64,000 nt of DNA, taken from the NCBI GenBank assembly GCA_004352715.1, contig SCFE01000052.1, positions 1,433,327 through 1,497,326 of the forward strand, in the 5' to 3' direction. The position numbers and the translations under genes are program-made. The notes under the pieces were generated by a model. The model did no database searches, had not been told where the DNA came from, and saw nothing but the letters and a program-made list of their open reading frames with translations. Of the stretch, positions 1 to 11,639 are shown piece after piece (position 1 is the first letter of the stretch; every line of letters starts with the position of its first letter). This DNA is from Hofstenia miamia. Lineage: Eukaryota; Xenacoelomorpha; Acoela.

Positions 1-61
1 GCATTATTACTGGCTATAGGACGTCTTTGTTTGTGTTGAGTTTTGCATTTTTCTTTTACAG

Positions 62-210
62 GCGCAGGTGGTTGGGGCATCATCTCCTGTGTTAGCACGT
101 TATACCCATGTGAAGATGGTGGCGTTGTGCATAGATCATCAATTAGACTGTTCAATGACCAGGATGCTAGCGTTTTAAATGACATTGCCAAAAGTGAGAG
201 ACGAAATTGC
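62..210 (+). pseudogene. Broken copy of the exon at 11154-11302
   Basis: The first 230 bases are clearly similar to 11095-11320, including the pyrimidine-rich acceptor TTTTCTTTTACAG ending at 61. Here the reading frame that is open in the second copy is interrupted by a TAA around 175-177. Substitutions also change many residues, although the ending corresponding to PKVRDEIA is still legible. An N at 212 falls where the donor site would be. I do not recognise the protein. It reads as an exon of a gene carried with the Polinton-related repeats, now dead in this copy. Confidence 0.4.
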
Positions 211-329
211 GNTGAATATATAGATTGACCAACCAATGGAAATACATTGAACTTATGAAAATTAATTATTGGTTGAAAAAATGTGATATAATAAATGTGT
301 TAACAAGGAATTTTGAAAAGGCGAAATGC

Positions 330-475
330 GGTTTTTTGAATGTGCGATAAAGAGGTATATTAACAAAATGAAATGTAATGTATGCAAGCGAGTGTGATAT
401 AACCGTATATATTAAAAAACAATGAAATTAGTCATGGTATATAAATATATTCCTTGTATGTTTAGTTTCTGTCCC
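330..475 (+). repeat. Partial copy of Polinton-linked repeat R
   Basis: Contains the phrases AATGTAATGTATGCAAGC, GTATATATTAA and ACAATGAAATTAGTCAT. These recur at 11395-11570, 14608-15030, 17823-18212 and 35180-35462. The copy is cut by the gap starting at 480. Confidence 0.5.
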
Positions 476-479
476 TGGT

Positions 480-1479
480 NNNNNNNNNNNNNNNNNNNNN
501 NNNNNNNNNNNNNNNNNNNNNNNNNNNNNNNNNNNNNNNNNNNNNNNNNNNNNNNNNNNNNNNNNNNNNNNNNNNNNNNNNNNNNNNNNNNNNNNNNNNN
601 NNNNNNNNNNNNNNNNNNNNNNNNNNNNNNNNNNNNNNNNNNNNNNNNNNNNNNNNNNNNNNNNNNNNNNNNNNNNNNNNNNNNNNNNNNNNNNNNNNNN
701 NNNNNNNNNNNNNNNNNNNNNNNNNNNNNNNNNNNNNNNNNNNNNNNNNNNNNNNNNNNNNNNNNNNNNNNNNNNNNNNNNNNNNNNNNNNNNNNNNNNN
801 NNNNNNNNNNNNNNNNNNNNNNNNNNNNNNNNNNNNNNNNNNNNNNNNNNNNNNNNNNNNNNNNNNNNNNNNNNNNNNNNNNNNNNNNNNNNNNNNNNNN
901 NNNNNNNNNNNNNNNNNNNNNNNNNNNNNNNNNNNNNNNNNNNNNNNNNNNNNNNNNNNNNNNNNNNNNNNNNNNNNNNNNNNNNNNNNNNNNNNNNNNN
1001 NNNNNNNNNNNNNNNNNNNNNNNNNNNNNNNNNNNNNNNNNNNNNNNNNNNNNNNNNNNNNNNNNNNNNNNNNNNNNNNNNNNNNNNNNNNNNNNNNNNN
1101 NNNNNNNNNNNNNNNNNNNNNNNNNNNNNNNNNNNNNNNNNNNNNNNNNNNNNNNNNNNNNNNNNNNNNNNNNNNNNNNNNNNNNNNNNNNNNNNNNNNN
1201 NNNNNNNNNNNNNNNNNNNNNNNNNNNNNNNNNNNNNNNNNNNNNNNNNNNNNNNNNNNNNNNNNNNNNNNNNNNNNNNNNNNNNNNNNNNNNNNNNNNN
1301 NNNNNNNNNNNNNNNNNNNNNNNNNNNNNNNNNNNNNNNNNNNNNNNNNNNNNNNNNNNNNNNNNNNNNNNNNNNNNNNNNNNNNNNNNNNNNNNNNNNN
1401 NNNNNNNNNNNNNNNNNNNNNNNNNNNNNNNNNNNNNNNNNNNNNNNNNNNNNNNNNNNNNNNNNNNNNNNNNNNNNNN
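480..1479. other. Assembly gap (1,000 N)
   Basis: Run of N of exactly 1,000 bases, so the true length is probably unknown. It cuts off the C-terminal end of the piggyBac copy that follows. Confidence 0.99.
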
Positions 1480-3293
1480 GAAATGGCCACCTTCGGCATT
1501 TTCTTTTGCATGATAGCCCTCTCACACTCTTATCAGCAACATCCGCTCCGGATTTGGTTTCATTGTAAATCTTGATTGTGCATGGTTTTTCTCCAACATT
1601 CGGAAAAGGAACAATTCGATTGTATATGTCCAAAAGAAGAACTGGTTTCCTTCCCTTTTCCCAAAATGAAATCAAGATAGCTCCTTGATCATCGTAGAAT
1701 ACACGGGTATCTTTCCTCTGACGGTTTTCTATGCTGCTTGAGGTACGCATCGGTTATTATTTTTTAGTGTGCCAACATACCAGGTGCTGAAGTTTCGTAG
1801 AGTATCACAAAGCTCTGCACTTGTAAACCAATTATCCCCAGTTAGGTTTCCTCCTCTATTCAAATACGGCTTCATCAAATGTAGAGAAACACCGATTGTT
1901 GTAACATTCTGCTCAGCTTTATATGAGCCCTTTCCTATGTAAATTATGCCATTCAGGAAATAAAATGTTTCTGCACAACATAGCCAAAATATTTTGATGC
2001 CCAATTTTACACTGGCTTAGATAAAATGCGTTGTTTACATTTAACACGCCCGTGAAATTCTAGGAGTTGCTCATCTACAGTGAGATATGAACTGGGTTCA
2101 TACACTTATCGTAACTTTAGGTTGAATTCTTCAAACAAATGGCGAATAGGAGCCAGAGGATCAATTTAATCACGTCAAAGCGGGTCATCAAATCGCACGA
2201 CTGTACAAATCTCCGTCTCGTCATTGTTGCTCTACAAAACAAAAATCCATCTCGTAATGACCACAACTCATCAATATTTTGGCCGAGCGGAATGCACCTA
2301 AAAATAATATAGGACTTCGAAAATTTACGAATACAAAATATTGTTGCTGTTACAATATGATAACAATAACTTAAATTATTTTTTCAATATCAAAATTTAA
2401 AATTTTTTGATCCATTTTCTTTAGTGCTTGTGGATGTTGTAAATATTTGACCTGTAGAATAACTTTTGGTAGAAAAGCACTATCAAAAATTTCTAACGAA
2501 AAATCAATGAAAATTCTAATGTGATGGTGTAATATTCCATGTTATATGCTAAAATTGAAATTAATCACAGCTTTCTATAGGACAATATATGTCAAAGATT
2601 TTTACTGTAATGAATGCAAATTATGCATATCATATTGATACAATTACGACGTAAATATATGTAAATCATTGTTGATCAAAATAACATAAATATTTCACTT
2701 GAAAACGTACGACATGCAGGCGTGTACATTGAAAACAATTCTTTTTGCTCACCTAATAAAATAAGAATCCCAACAAATGCTTCCAATTCAACTCTATCAG
2801 TTGAAACAAACACTTTTCTTCTGGTTGGATTTGTTCTGTTCCATTCATTTATAACCCGCCTACCTTGAAGATTTGTATACAAGACTACTTCGTCCAGAGT
2901 TTTATCCAAAAAGATGAGAATTGATTCTCGTTCAGTTTCGGGATTTATACCTGGTGCAGTCCCTTTCGAGAATCGAATGATATTTCGTGATGATTCCCGG
3001 CCAACATTTGTTGGTTCATAATCATACCAAACACGACCGGATGGAGCCACAAAAGCACCAACATCTTGATGGGAAGCAGATGTTTCCCCTTTGTCTTCTT
3101 CTTCTAAATCAGATTTACTTCCACTGACCTCATGCAAAAATTCCGAATCCAATATATTATCATTCGAATCTGAAGAAGAGAAAGTTCATCTTCAATAGGG
3201 AAAGTAGACTGAATAGACTAATTTGCAGCGTCATCAAAGACATCGATATTGAAGTCTTCATCATCCGACAGATCATCCTGTTGGAATATCATA
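1480..3293 (-). pseudogene. piggyBac transposase relic, copy 1
   Basis: Minus-strand pieces line up as a piggyBac (DDE_Tnp_1_7 type) transposase. From the N-terminus they are an acidic region with HEVSGS and [12 protein letters not shown] (about 2990-3150), FLDKTLDEVVLYTNL (about 2880-2930), VRFDDPL and APIRHLFEEFN (about 2130-2200), [16 protein letters not shown] (about 2050-2090), GIKIFWLC, and LTGDNWFTS with the family's catalytic Asp (about 1835). A C-terminal region with FWEKGRKPVLLL and YNETKSGAD follows. The gap 2234-2755 has a donor-like GTGAGC after LILLG and an acceptor TTTTGTAG, so an intron is likely (inference). Stops interrupt the frame around 2120-2180 and a frameshift lies near 1750. 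N gaps remove both ends. It is a dead mobile element. Confidence 0.85.
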
Positions 3294-4293
3294 NNNNNNN
3301 NNNNNNNNNNNNNNNNNNNNNNNNNNNNNNNNNNNNNNNNNNNNNNNNNNNNNNNNNNNNNNNNNNNNNNNNNNNNNNNNNNNNNNNNNNNNNNNNNNNN
3401 NNNNNNNNNNNNNNNNNNNNNNNNNNNNNNNNNNNNNNNNNNNNNNNNNNNNNNNNNNNNNNNNNNNNNNNNNNNNNNNNNNNNNNNNNNNNNNNNNNNN
3501 NNNNNNNNNNNNNNNNNNNNNNNNNNNNNNNNNNNNNNNNNNNNNNNNNNNNNNNNNNNNNNNNNNNNNNNNNNNNNNNNNNNNNNNNNNNNNNNNNNNN
3601 NNNNNNNNNNNNNNNNNNNNNNNNNNNNNNNNNNNNNNNNNNNNNNNNNNNNNNNNNNNNNNNNNNNNNNNNNNNNNNNNNNNNNNNNNNNNNNNNNNNN
3701 NNNNNNNNNNNNNNNNNNNNNNNNNNNNNNNNNNNNNNNNNNNNNNNNNNNNNNNNNNNNNNNNNNNNNNNNNNNNNNNNNNNNNNNNNNNNNNNNNNNN
3801 NNNNNNNNNNNNNNNNNNNNNNNNNNNNNNNNNNNNNNNNNNNNNNNNNNNNNNNNNNNNNNNNNNNNNNNNNNNNNNNNNNNNNNNNNNNNNNNNNNNN
3901 NNNNNNNNNNNNNNNNNNNNNNNNNNNNNNNNNNNNNNNNNNNNNNNNNNNNNNNNNNNNNNNNNNNNNNNNNNNNNNNNNNNNNNNNNNNNNNNNNNNN
4001 NNNNNNNNNNNNNNNNNNNNNNNNNNNNNNNNNNNNNNNNNNNNNNNNNNNNNNNNNNNNNNNNNNNNNNNNNNNNNNNNNNNNNNNNNNNNNNNNNNNN
4101 NNNNNNNNNNNNNNNNNNNNNNNNNNNNNNNNNNNNNNNNNNNNNNNNNNNNNNNNNNNNNNNNNNNNNNNNNNNNNNNNNNNNNNNNNNNNNNNNNNNN
4201 NNNNNNNNNNNNNNNNNNNNNNNNNNNNNNNNNNNNNNNNNNNNNNNNNNNNNNNNNNNNNNNNNNNNNNNNNNNNNNNNNNNNNNNNNNNNN
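3294..4293. other. Assembly gap (1,000 N)
   Basis: Run of 1,000 N. It begins inside the N-terminal coding part of piggyBac copy 1, so the start codon and terminal repeat of that element are hidden. Confidence 0.99.
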
Positions 4294-5630
4294 GTACAGA
4301 GTAAGCTAATAAAGAAGCGTTCCATATATACTCGGAACGGAAATATATTTTTACAGAATCAATTAAAATTTAGATTACTTCTATCTTGGGCTTGATCCTG
4401 AAACAAGGACAAACTCTACATCACCTAAAAAACAAAATATATCCTCTTTCTCTTCTTCCAGATCAATGCCAAAATTTTTGCAATATACGTACTAATGCTA
4501 GTTATTAAGGGGGCGTAATTGAATTGTCTCAACACTGGATGCATTTCCCTCACCGACACATTGGCGTCAACTTCAGTAATTAGGGTTTTCTGAATTTGTT
4601 GGCTATTTAAAGTAAACAATTAGGTTTAACAAAAATAAAAGTTGAGTTTTAATATCATTCTGTCTATCGAATTTCATCAGCATATATTTATGAGATAGCA
4701 GAAATCTTGTTGTTATGCCATAAATTGGTTGAGTATTCACTTTATCTACTTTTATCTGCTGATGAAATTGTAATCAACTGACAGATAATCTGAACTCATC
4801 TTGGCGATTATGCAAGTCAAAATTAGAACCGAGCCTGCATTTCGATGTCGGGGCAAGATGTTGCAGAAGACGAACTAGATCTGCCTTGGTAGAACCCGTA
4901 TTGCAGAAAATTGGCCAAAATAAAAAAAAATTGATTTGACTCAAAGCTAAAGTTTAGTGAAATTTTACATTAGAATTTGATATTCTTCTAAAAGGCAATT
5001 TAGGATTTTCATTTTCCATGCAATTTTTGTCATTTCTAGCATTTTCCTAAAACTGAATGACTATTTTTGACACGAATCACAAAAATGGCTGAATTGGGAT
5101 TTATTGAAATGAACCGGACAGGATTGGTTGCGGACATGCACTTTCATATTCATAAAATTCTGGGAAAAAGTAAAAGAATTTCAACTGACATTAACGAATT
5201 ATAAATTGGTAACAAAATTAGGACAGAAAAAACAAAAACAATAGACGACCTAAACATAACATTAAAAGAACTTGGCAACTTCAATTTCTCTAAATATAAA
5301 AGTAAGGAGAATATTAATAAGGGAAGTGATCCAAATTCAATACGTTAACAACACCGTTAACGAAATGGTGTTTTACGTTAACATGCCGTAAACCAAATAG
5401 TTAACTTACACTCAAAATAAATTCGCTAAAGATGAAGTTTACTTTAAAAACGTGTTTTTTTCCGCAAATGGTATTACAAATAAATTTGACACATTTAGGT
5501 TATGCACATTTCTTCAAATATATCTATGCAAATAAATTTATTAAGCGTATTCAGACATTTGAAGCTAGAAATGTTGTTTACGGTTGCATTTTCACTTGTT
5601 AACGTATTGAATTTGGATCACTTCCATAAA
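4294..5630. other. AT-rich stretch without a recognised gene
   Basis: No open frame here resembles a known family, and I saw no RNA gene or terminal repeats. It leads into a LINE fragment. Confidence 0.5.
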
Positions 5631-5639
5631 TGCACAGCA

Positions 5640-5944
5640 AAAACATGCTTTTCTTTTAGACTCGCAAATGGTAGTGAATTAGAAACCATAATAAAAAACT
5701 TAGACACAAATAAATCAACTGCCTCTTATAGTCTTCCAATTATTATTATTAAGCGCTTTTTCCATATCTTTAGTGAGTATCTGTTATTCGCATTTAACCA
5801 ATGCATTATTGATAACGAATTTCCCGAAAATTTCAAAAAATCTGACATAAGGCTTCTATTTAAAAAAGGTGACCCTCTAAACGCAAAAAAATTATAGACC
5901 TTTTAGTAAACCGTTTGAGAAATTATTAAATAATCAAATAAACG
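5640..5944 (+). pseudogene. LINE reverse transcriptase fragment
   Basis: The plus-strand reading has the layout of the fingers region of a non-LTR retrotransposon reverse transcriptase. ELETIIKNLDTNKST is followed by IIDNEFPENFKKSDIRLLFKKGD, the segment that in LINEs precedes the conserved NYRP block. NYRPF is present just after (about 5887-5903) but in another frame, so the copy is frameshifted. The gap at 5945 removes the catalytic part. The family (CR1/Jockey-like rather than RTE) cannot be settled from this piece. It is a non-functional relic. Confidence 0.65.
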
Positions 5945-6388
5945 NNNNNNNNNNNNNNNNNNNNNNNNNNNNNNNNNNNNNNNNNNNNNNNNNNNNNNNN
6001 NNNNNNNNNNNNNNNNNNNNNNNNNNNNNNNNNNNNNNNNNNNNNNNNNNNNNNNNNNNNNNNNNNNNNNNNNNNNNNNNNNNNNNNNNNNNNNNNNNNN
6101 NNNNNNNNNNNNNNNNNNNNNNNNNNNNNNNNNNNNNNNNNNNNNNNNNNNNNNNNNNNNNNNNNNNNNNNNNNNNNNNNNNNNNNNNNNNNNNNNNNNN
6201 NNNNNNNNNNNNNNNNNNNNNNNNNNNNNNNNNNNNNNNNNNNNNNNNNNNNNNNNNNNNNNNNNNNNNNNNNNNNNNNNNNNNNNNNNNNNNNNNNNNN
6301 NNNNNNNNNNNNNNNNNNNNNNNNNNNNNNNNNNNNNNNNNNNNNNNNNNNNNNNNNNNNNNNNNNNNNNNNNNNNNNNNNNNNNNNN
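5945..6388. other. Assembly gap (444 N)
   Basis: Run of N directly after a LINE fragment. The missing sequence probably continues the reverse transcriptase. Confidence 0.99.
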
Positions 6389-7401
6389 TAATATTTCTAT
6401 CGTCTATTGAATACTCAATTAGATATGCGGAAACCAAACTTAGTTATTGTAAAAATACATTGTCATCATAATTTTTGTCTACAGAAAAAAACTTTAGGTG
6501 TGCACAAGCATTATTTTTGCTGTAGTATGTGTAAAAAATTAAATTATGTTGCTCTTAACAGAATTTAAAATATATAATGTACTTGAAGAAAACAGATCTG
6601 CGTCAAGCATCTCAATTCTAGTATTGATATTCACAAAATCAAATGAATCTTTTAAAAGCGTACACAATTCAGACGTTTACATTTTGGATTTTTAGGAATT
6701 GCATGTTTAGAAGAAATTCAACTATTTTATGTACATATTGTGTAACATTAAGAACAATGAATATTTTTTGGTATTTGTAAGCTGCAAAATATCCCAGGCA
6801 AATTCTATTTTCTAATGAAAATCGTTTGAAAACTTTTTGAGAAATCCATCTTAAGTATAAACACATACCAAATTCTTGATGAACGCAAAAATTATTTAAG
6901 AACTATATTGTAAAACCTGAACAATGTATTTAGATTCTACAAAATTTGAATTGCATTAGACATACCTTAAGAAAAAGTTTAGCACACCTAGATTTGTAAT
7001 TATAATTCTAATGATTTTAAGATAAACCTTCTTAGAATTTATACTCACATATTTTTCAGTTCCTTCAGGCAATACACTATAATAAATAATGGCTACAGCA
7101 CACCACCCTTGCACAATTTTAATTACCACACACTCAATAGTGCTACAAAAAAGTTACTATTTCAAATGCAAAAATGTATGAAATCAATTGGTAATTGAAA
7201 ATGGCATTATCTCCTCGAAGCATGCCATTTGGATACAATAAGGTGTCATTAGTATATTGGATGCAACTGATATTAAGATGGCTGTCAATGTCATTATTTA
7301 TGAATTAAATAATGCAGATCCTTGGGGCATTCCATTCATTATTAACAATCTATTAGAAATAAAATTATTTTAGCAATTCTGTGGAAGTACATGTAGCTTA
7401 G
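6389..7401. other. AT-rich stretch without a recognised gene
   Basis: Only short, low-complexity open frames are present on either strand. I see nothing supportable here. Confidence 0.5.
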
Positions 7402-8401
7402 NNNNNNNNNNNNNNNNNNNNNNNNNNNNNNNNNNNNNNNNNNNNNNNNNNNNNNNNNNNNNNNNNNNNNNNNNNNNNNNNNNNNNNNNNNNNNNNNNNN
7501 NNNNNNNNNNNNNNNNNNNNNNNNNNNNNNNNNNNNNNNNNNNNNNNNNNNNNNNNNNNNNNNNNNNNNNNNNNNNNNNNNNNNNNNNNNNNNNNNNNNN
7601 NNNNNNNNNNNNNNNNNNNNNNNNNNNNNNNNNNNNNNNNNNNNNNNNNNNNNNNNNNNNNNNNNNNNNNNNNNNNNNNNNNNNNNNNNNNNNNNNNNNN
7701 NNNNNNNNNNNNNNNNNNNNNNNNNNNNNNNNNNNNNNNNNNNNNNNNNNNNNNNNNNNNNNNNNNNNNNNNNNNNNNNNNNNNNNNNNNNNNNNNNNNN
7801 NNNNNNNNNNNNNNNNNNNNNNNNNNNNNNNNNNNNNNNNNNNNNNNNNNNNNNNNNNNNNNNNNNNNNNNNNNNNNNNNNNNNNNNNNNNNNNNNNNNN
7901 NNNNNNNNNNNNNNNNNNNNNNNNNNNNNNNNNNNNNNNNNNNNNNNNNNNNNNNNNNNNNNNNNNNNNNNNNNNNNNNNNNNNNNNNNNNNNNNNNNNN
8001 NNNNNNNNNNNNNNNNNNNNNNNNNNNNNNNNNNNNNNNNNNNNNNNNNNNNNNNNNNNNNNNNNNNNNNNNNNNNNNNNNNNNNNNNNNNNNNNNNNNN
8101 NNNNNNNNNNNNNNNNNNNNNNNNNNNNNNNNNNNNNNNNNNNNNNNNNNNNNNNNNNNNNNNNNNNNNNNNNNNNNNNNNNNNNNNNNNNNNNNNNNNN
8201 NNNNNNNNNNNNNNNNNNNNNNNNNNNNNNNNNNNNNNNNNNNNNNNNNNNNNNNNNNNNNNNNNNNNNNNNNNNNNNNNNNNNNNNNNNNNNNNNNNNN
8301 NNNNNNNNNNNNNNNNNNNNNNNNNNNNNNNNNNNNNNNNNNNNNNNNNNNNNNNNNNNNNNNNNNNNNNNNNNNNNNNNNNNNNNNNNNNNNNNNNNNN
8401 N
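7402..8401. other. Assembly gap (1,000 N)
   Basis: Run of 1,000 N. It hides the C-terminal half of piggyBac copy 2. Confidence 0.99.
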
Positions 8402-9509
8402 TACAATATGATAACAATAACTTAAATTATTTTTTCAATATCAAAATTTAAAATTTTTTGATCCACTTTCTTTAGTGATCGTGGATGTTGTAAATATATC
8501 ACCTGTAGAATAACTTTTGGTAGAAAACCACTATGGAAAATTTCTAACGAAAAATCAATGAAAATTCAGATGTGATGACGGAATATTCCAAGTTATATGC
8601 TAAAATTGAAATTAATCACAGCTTTCTATAGGACAATATATGTCAAATATTTTTACTGTAATGAATGCAAATTATGCATATCATATTGATACAATTACGA
8701 TGTAAATATATGTAAATCATTGTTGATCAAAATAACATAAATATTTCACTTAAAAACGTACGACATGCAGGCGTGTACATTGAAAACAATTCTTTTTGCT
8801 CACCTAATAAAATACAACAAATGCTTCCAATTCAACTCTATGAGTTGAAACAAACACTGTTCTTCTGGTTGGATTTGTTCTGTTCCATTCATTTATAACC
8901 CGCCTACCTTGAAGATGAGAATTGTTTCTCGTTCAGTTTCGGGATTTATACCTGGTGTAGACCCTTATTTCGTGATGATTCCCGGCCAACATTTGTTGGT
9001 TCATAGTCGTACCAAACACGACCAGATGGAGCTACAAAAGCACCAACATCTTGATGGGATGCAGATGTTTCCCCTTCGTCTTCTTCTTCTGAATCAGATT
9101 CACTTCCACTGACCTCATGCAAAAATTCCGAATCCAATATATTATCATTCGAATCTGAAGAAGGAGAAAGTTCATCTTCAATAGGGAACGTAGACTGAAT
9201 AGACCCATTTGCAGCGTCATCAAAGACATCGATATTGAAGTCTTCTTCATCCGACAGATCATCCTGTTGGAATATCATAGTAATGGCATGATATTTACAG
9301 AGGCGCTTAGGACGACTCATGGTATTAGCGGTTAGACTGGCAGTTGGTTATCAATAGTGAAATACAAATGATTCACAGCCTGCTGGATGAGCCAATATAA
9401 AGTATGATGTCATTATTCTGCGATTAAGAGTCATCACATGATAGATTAACCAATGAGAAGCCTCTTCCTGCACCAACTAACAACATTTGCTTTTATTGAA
9501 ATTTTTAAG
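8402..9509 (-). pseudogene. piggyBac transposase relic, copy 2
   Basis: Nearly the same sequence as copy 1 (about 2340-3290) and copy 3 (about 50180-51310). The N-terminal part starts at the ATG at 9320 (MSRPKR), with an acidic stretch [13 protein letters not shown] and then [13 protein letters not shown]. Relative to copies 1 and 3 it has internal deletions near 8815 and 8915-8970 that remove part of the FLDKTLD region and break the frame. The untranslated leader to 9509 matches copy 3 up to the gap. It is a dead, internally deleted copy of the same family. Confidence 0.8.
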
Positions 9510-10509
9510 NNNNNNNNNNNNNNNNNNNNNNNNNNNNNNNNNNNNNNNNNNNNNNNNNNNNNNNNNNNNNNNNNNNNNNNNNNNNNNNNNNNNNNNNNNN
9601 NNNNNNNNNNNNNNNNNNNNNNNNNNNNNNNNNNNNNNNNNNNNNNNNNNNNNNNNNNNNNNNNNNNNNNNNNNNNNNNNNNNNNNNNNNNNNNNNNNNN
9701 NNNNNNNNNNNNNNNNNNNNNNNNNNNNNNNNNNNNNNNNNNNNNNNNNNNNNNNNNNNNNNNNNNNNNNNNNNNNNNNNNNNNNNNNNNNNNNNNNNNN
9801 NNNNNNNNNNNNNNNNNNNNNNNNNNNNNNNNNNNNNNNNNNNNNNNNNNNNNNNNNNNNNNNNNNNNNNNNNNNNNNNNNNNNNNNNNNNNNNNNNNNN
9901 NNNNNNNNNNNNNNNNNNNNNNNNNNNNNNNNNNNNNNNNNNNNNNNNNNNNNNNNNNNNNNNNNNNNNNNNNNNNNNNNNNNNNNNNNNNNNNNNNNNN
10001 NNNNNNNNNNNNNNNNNNNNNNNNNNNNNNNNNNNNNNNNNNNNNNNNNNNNNNNNNNNNNNNNNNNNNNNNNNNNNNNNNNNNNNNNNNNNNNNNNNNN
10101 NNNNNNNNNNNNNNNNNNNNNNNNNNNNNNNNNNNNNNNNNNNNNNNNNNNNNNNNNNNNNNNNNNNNNNNNNNNNNNNNNNNNNNNNNNNNNNNNNNNN
10201 NNNNNNNNNNNNNNNNNNNNNNNNNNNNNNNNNNNNNNNNNNNNNNNNNNNNNNNNNNNNNNNNNNNNNNNNNNNNNNNNNNNNNNNNNNNNNNNNNNNN
10301 NNNNNNNNNNNNNNNNNNNNNNNNNNNNNNNNNNNNNNNNNNNNNNNNNNNNNNNNNNNNNNNNNNNNNNNNNNNNNNNNNNNNNNNNNNNNNNNNNNNN
10401 NNNNNNNNNNNNNNNNNNNNNNNNNNNNNNNNNNNNNNNNNNNNNNNNNNNNNNNNNNNNNNNNNNNNNNNNNNNNNNNNNNNNNNNNNNNNNNNNNNNN
10501 NNNNNNNNN
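9510..10509. other. Assembly gap (1,000 N)
   Basis: Run of 1,000 N between piggyBac copy 2 and the first Polinton-derived gene. The piggyBac right end should lie inside it. Confidence 0.99.
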
Positions 10510-10740
10510 CTTTACCACATAGTGAAATATAGAGCAAATGAATTATTTTTACTATTTTTCTTAAACTCTGATTTATTAATTTATTTATTACCGTGTTTTA
10601 CGTATAAAATGAAATTTTTTCGAGTTAGAAGACTTGATGTAAAGTCTTTTGTAATTGTTAATTTTTTATTAGTATGATATTTTTATTATAAAATAGTGTT
10701 ACAGGAGGAAAAAGCAACAATGAAAACAAAAGCTATATTT

Positions 10741-11070
10741 TTACTCCAATACAATCCAATTTACATTATTACCACCAGTTGAGGTTTCCATATCATTGTT
10801 GTGGAAAAGTTTTTTATTTACCAAACTCTTGCAATTTTCACCAAGTGCGTTAACATAACATTTAGGAAGAAAGTGATTAAACTCGTTGCTGAGTTTAATC
10901 TTTACTGTGACACCATATCTTGTGTTCAAGTGCACTGCATCTTTGATTGTAAACCATTGTTTTTTCGGGAGTTTGCTAGCAGGGCATGCATTTGAAAAGG
11001 TGTGTGATGATAGTAGTGGTTGGGAGTTGACATTGTTTAAGCATTGTAAAACATTGTCGTCCTCGTCCAT
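10741..11070 (-). CDS. Polinton-associated TKYGP-type small protein, copy 1
   Basis: A 109-residue open frame. It shares a pattern with the proteins at 16474-16860 and 24459-24791: A-S-x-L-x-K-x-x-W-[FY]-T-I, then TRYGVTVKIKL (TKYGP in its relatives), then FLPKCY and a [AV]-x-G-[ED]-x-x-K-x-L tail. Proteins with this arrangement recur beside Polinton/Maverick-type elements in invertebrates (recalled, not searched). The beta-rich look and small size would fit a single-stranded DNA-binding OB-fold protein, but that function is inference. This copy is intact from ATG to stop. It points away from the plus-strand exon at 11154, and the two starts are less than 100 bases apart. Confidence 0.55.
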   Translation of the reverse strand: MDEDDNVLQCLNNVNSQPLLSSHTFSNACPASKLPKKQWFTIKDAVHLNTRYGVTVKIKLSNEFNHFLPKCYVNALGENCKSLVNKKLFHNNDMETSTGGNNVNWIVLE

Positions 11071-11153
11071 GTTGGAGATGGGGAAGACAATCGCATTGTT
11101 ATTGACTGTAGGATGCCTTCATTTGTGTTGTGACTTGTGTTTTTCTTTTACAG

Positions 11154-11302
11154 GCGCAGGAGGAGAATGAATCATCTCCTGAGTTAGTGGGTTATAACCA
11201 TGTGAGAGTGGTGGAGTTGTACATAGATCATCAAACAGGCTACTCAGTGAACCAGATGCTAGCGTTTCAACAGACATTGCCAAAAGTGAGAGACGAAATT
11301 GC
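11154..11302 (+). CDS. Orphan protein-coding exon, 49 codons, unrecognised
   Basis: The sequence TTTTCTTTTACAG ends at 11153 and GTAAGA begins at 11303, so this is a well-formed internal exon. It reads without a stop from AQEENESSPE through GYNHVRVVELYIDHQ and LPKVRDEIA, ending in phase 2. I do not recognise the family. A decayed copy lies at 62-210. No neighbouring exon that would continue it is apparent. It could be a spliced gene carried by the Polinton or a captured host exon. Confidence 0.45.
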
Positions 11303-11394
11303 GTAAGAGAAAAATAATGACTTTATCCAATGAAATGAGGTGAATATATAGATTGACCAGCCAATGAAAATACATTTGAATTTATGAAAAATAA

Positions 11395-11570
11395 TTATTG
11401 GTTGGTGATCAGCAAAAACGAAATGTGCGATAGTGAGGAATATTAACAAATTGTAATGCATGCAAAAACATGAAATGTAACCCGTGATATTAACAAAATT
11501 AGTCATTACAAACAATAAACCAAAAAAATATAATTATATCAAAACAATGTAAATTTGGGTGTGAATCATT
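11395..11570 (+). repeat. Partial copy of Polinton-linked repeat R
   Basis: Shares AATGCATGCAAAAACATG, AAATTAGTCATTA and ATATCAAAACAATGTAAATT with the copies at 14608, 17823 and 35180, in the same orientation. It follows directly on the exon-bearing segment, exactly as at 330-475. Confidence 0.5.
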
Positions 11571-11639
11571 TAAGCAGGTCCAAATGTGCTAATTAAAAAT
11601 GCATTAGCAAGCTGTATCTACCTGTCAAAAAATCAATTA

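Noticed and set aside
422-1750. Long open frames of 300-400 codons spanning N runs here and at the other large gaps
   Set aside because: They are open only because N codons contain no stops; the real sequence at the edges is short and belongs to other features.
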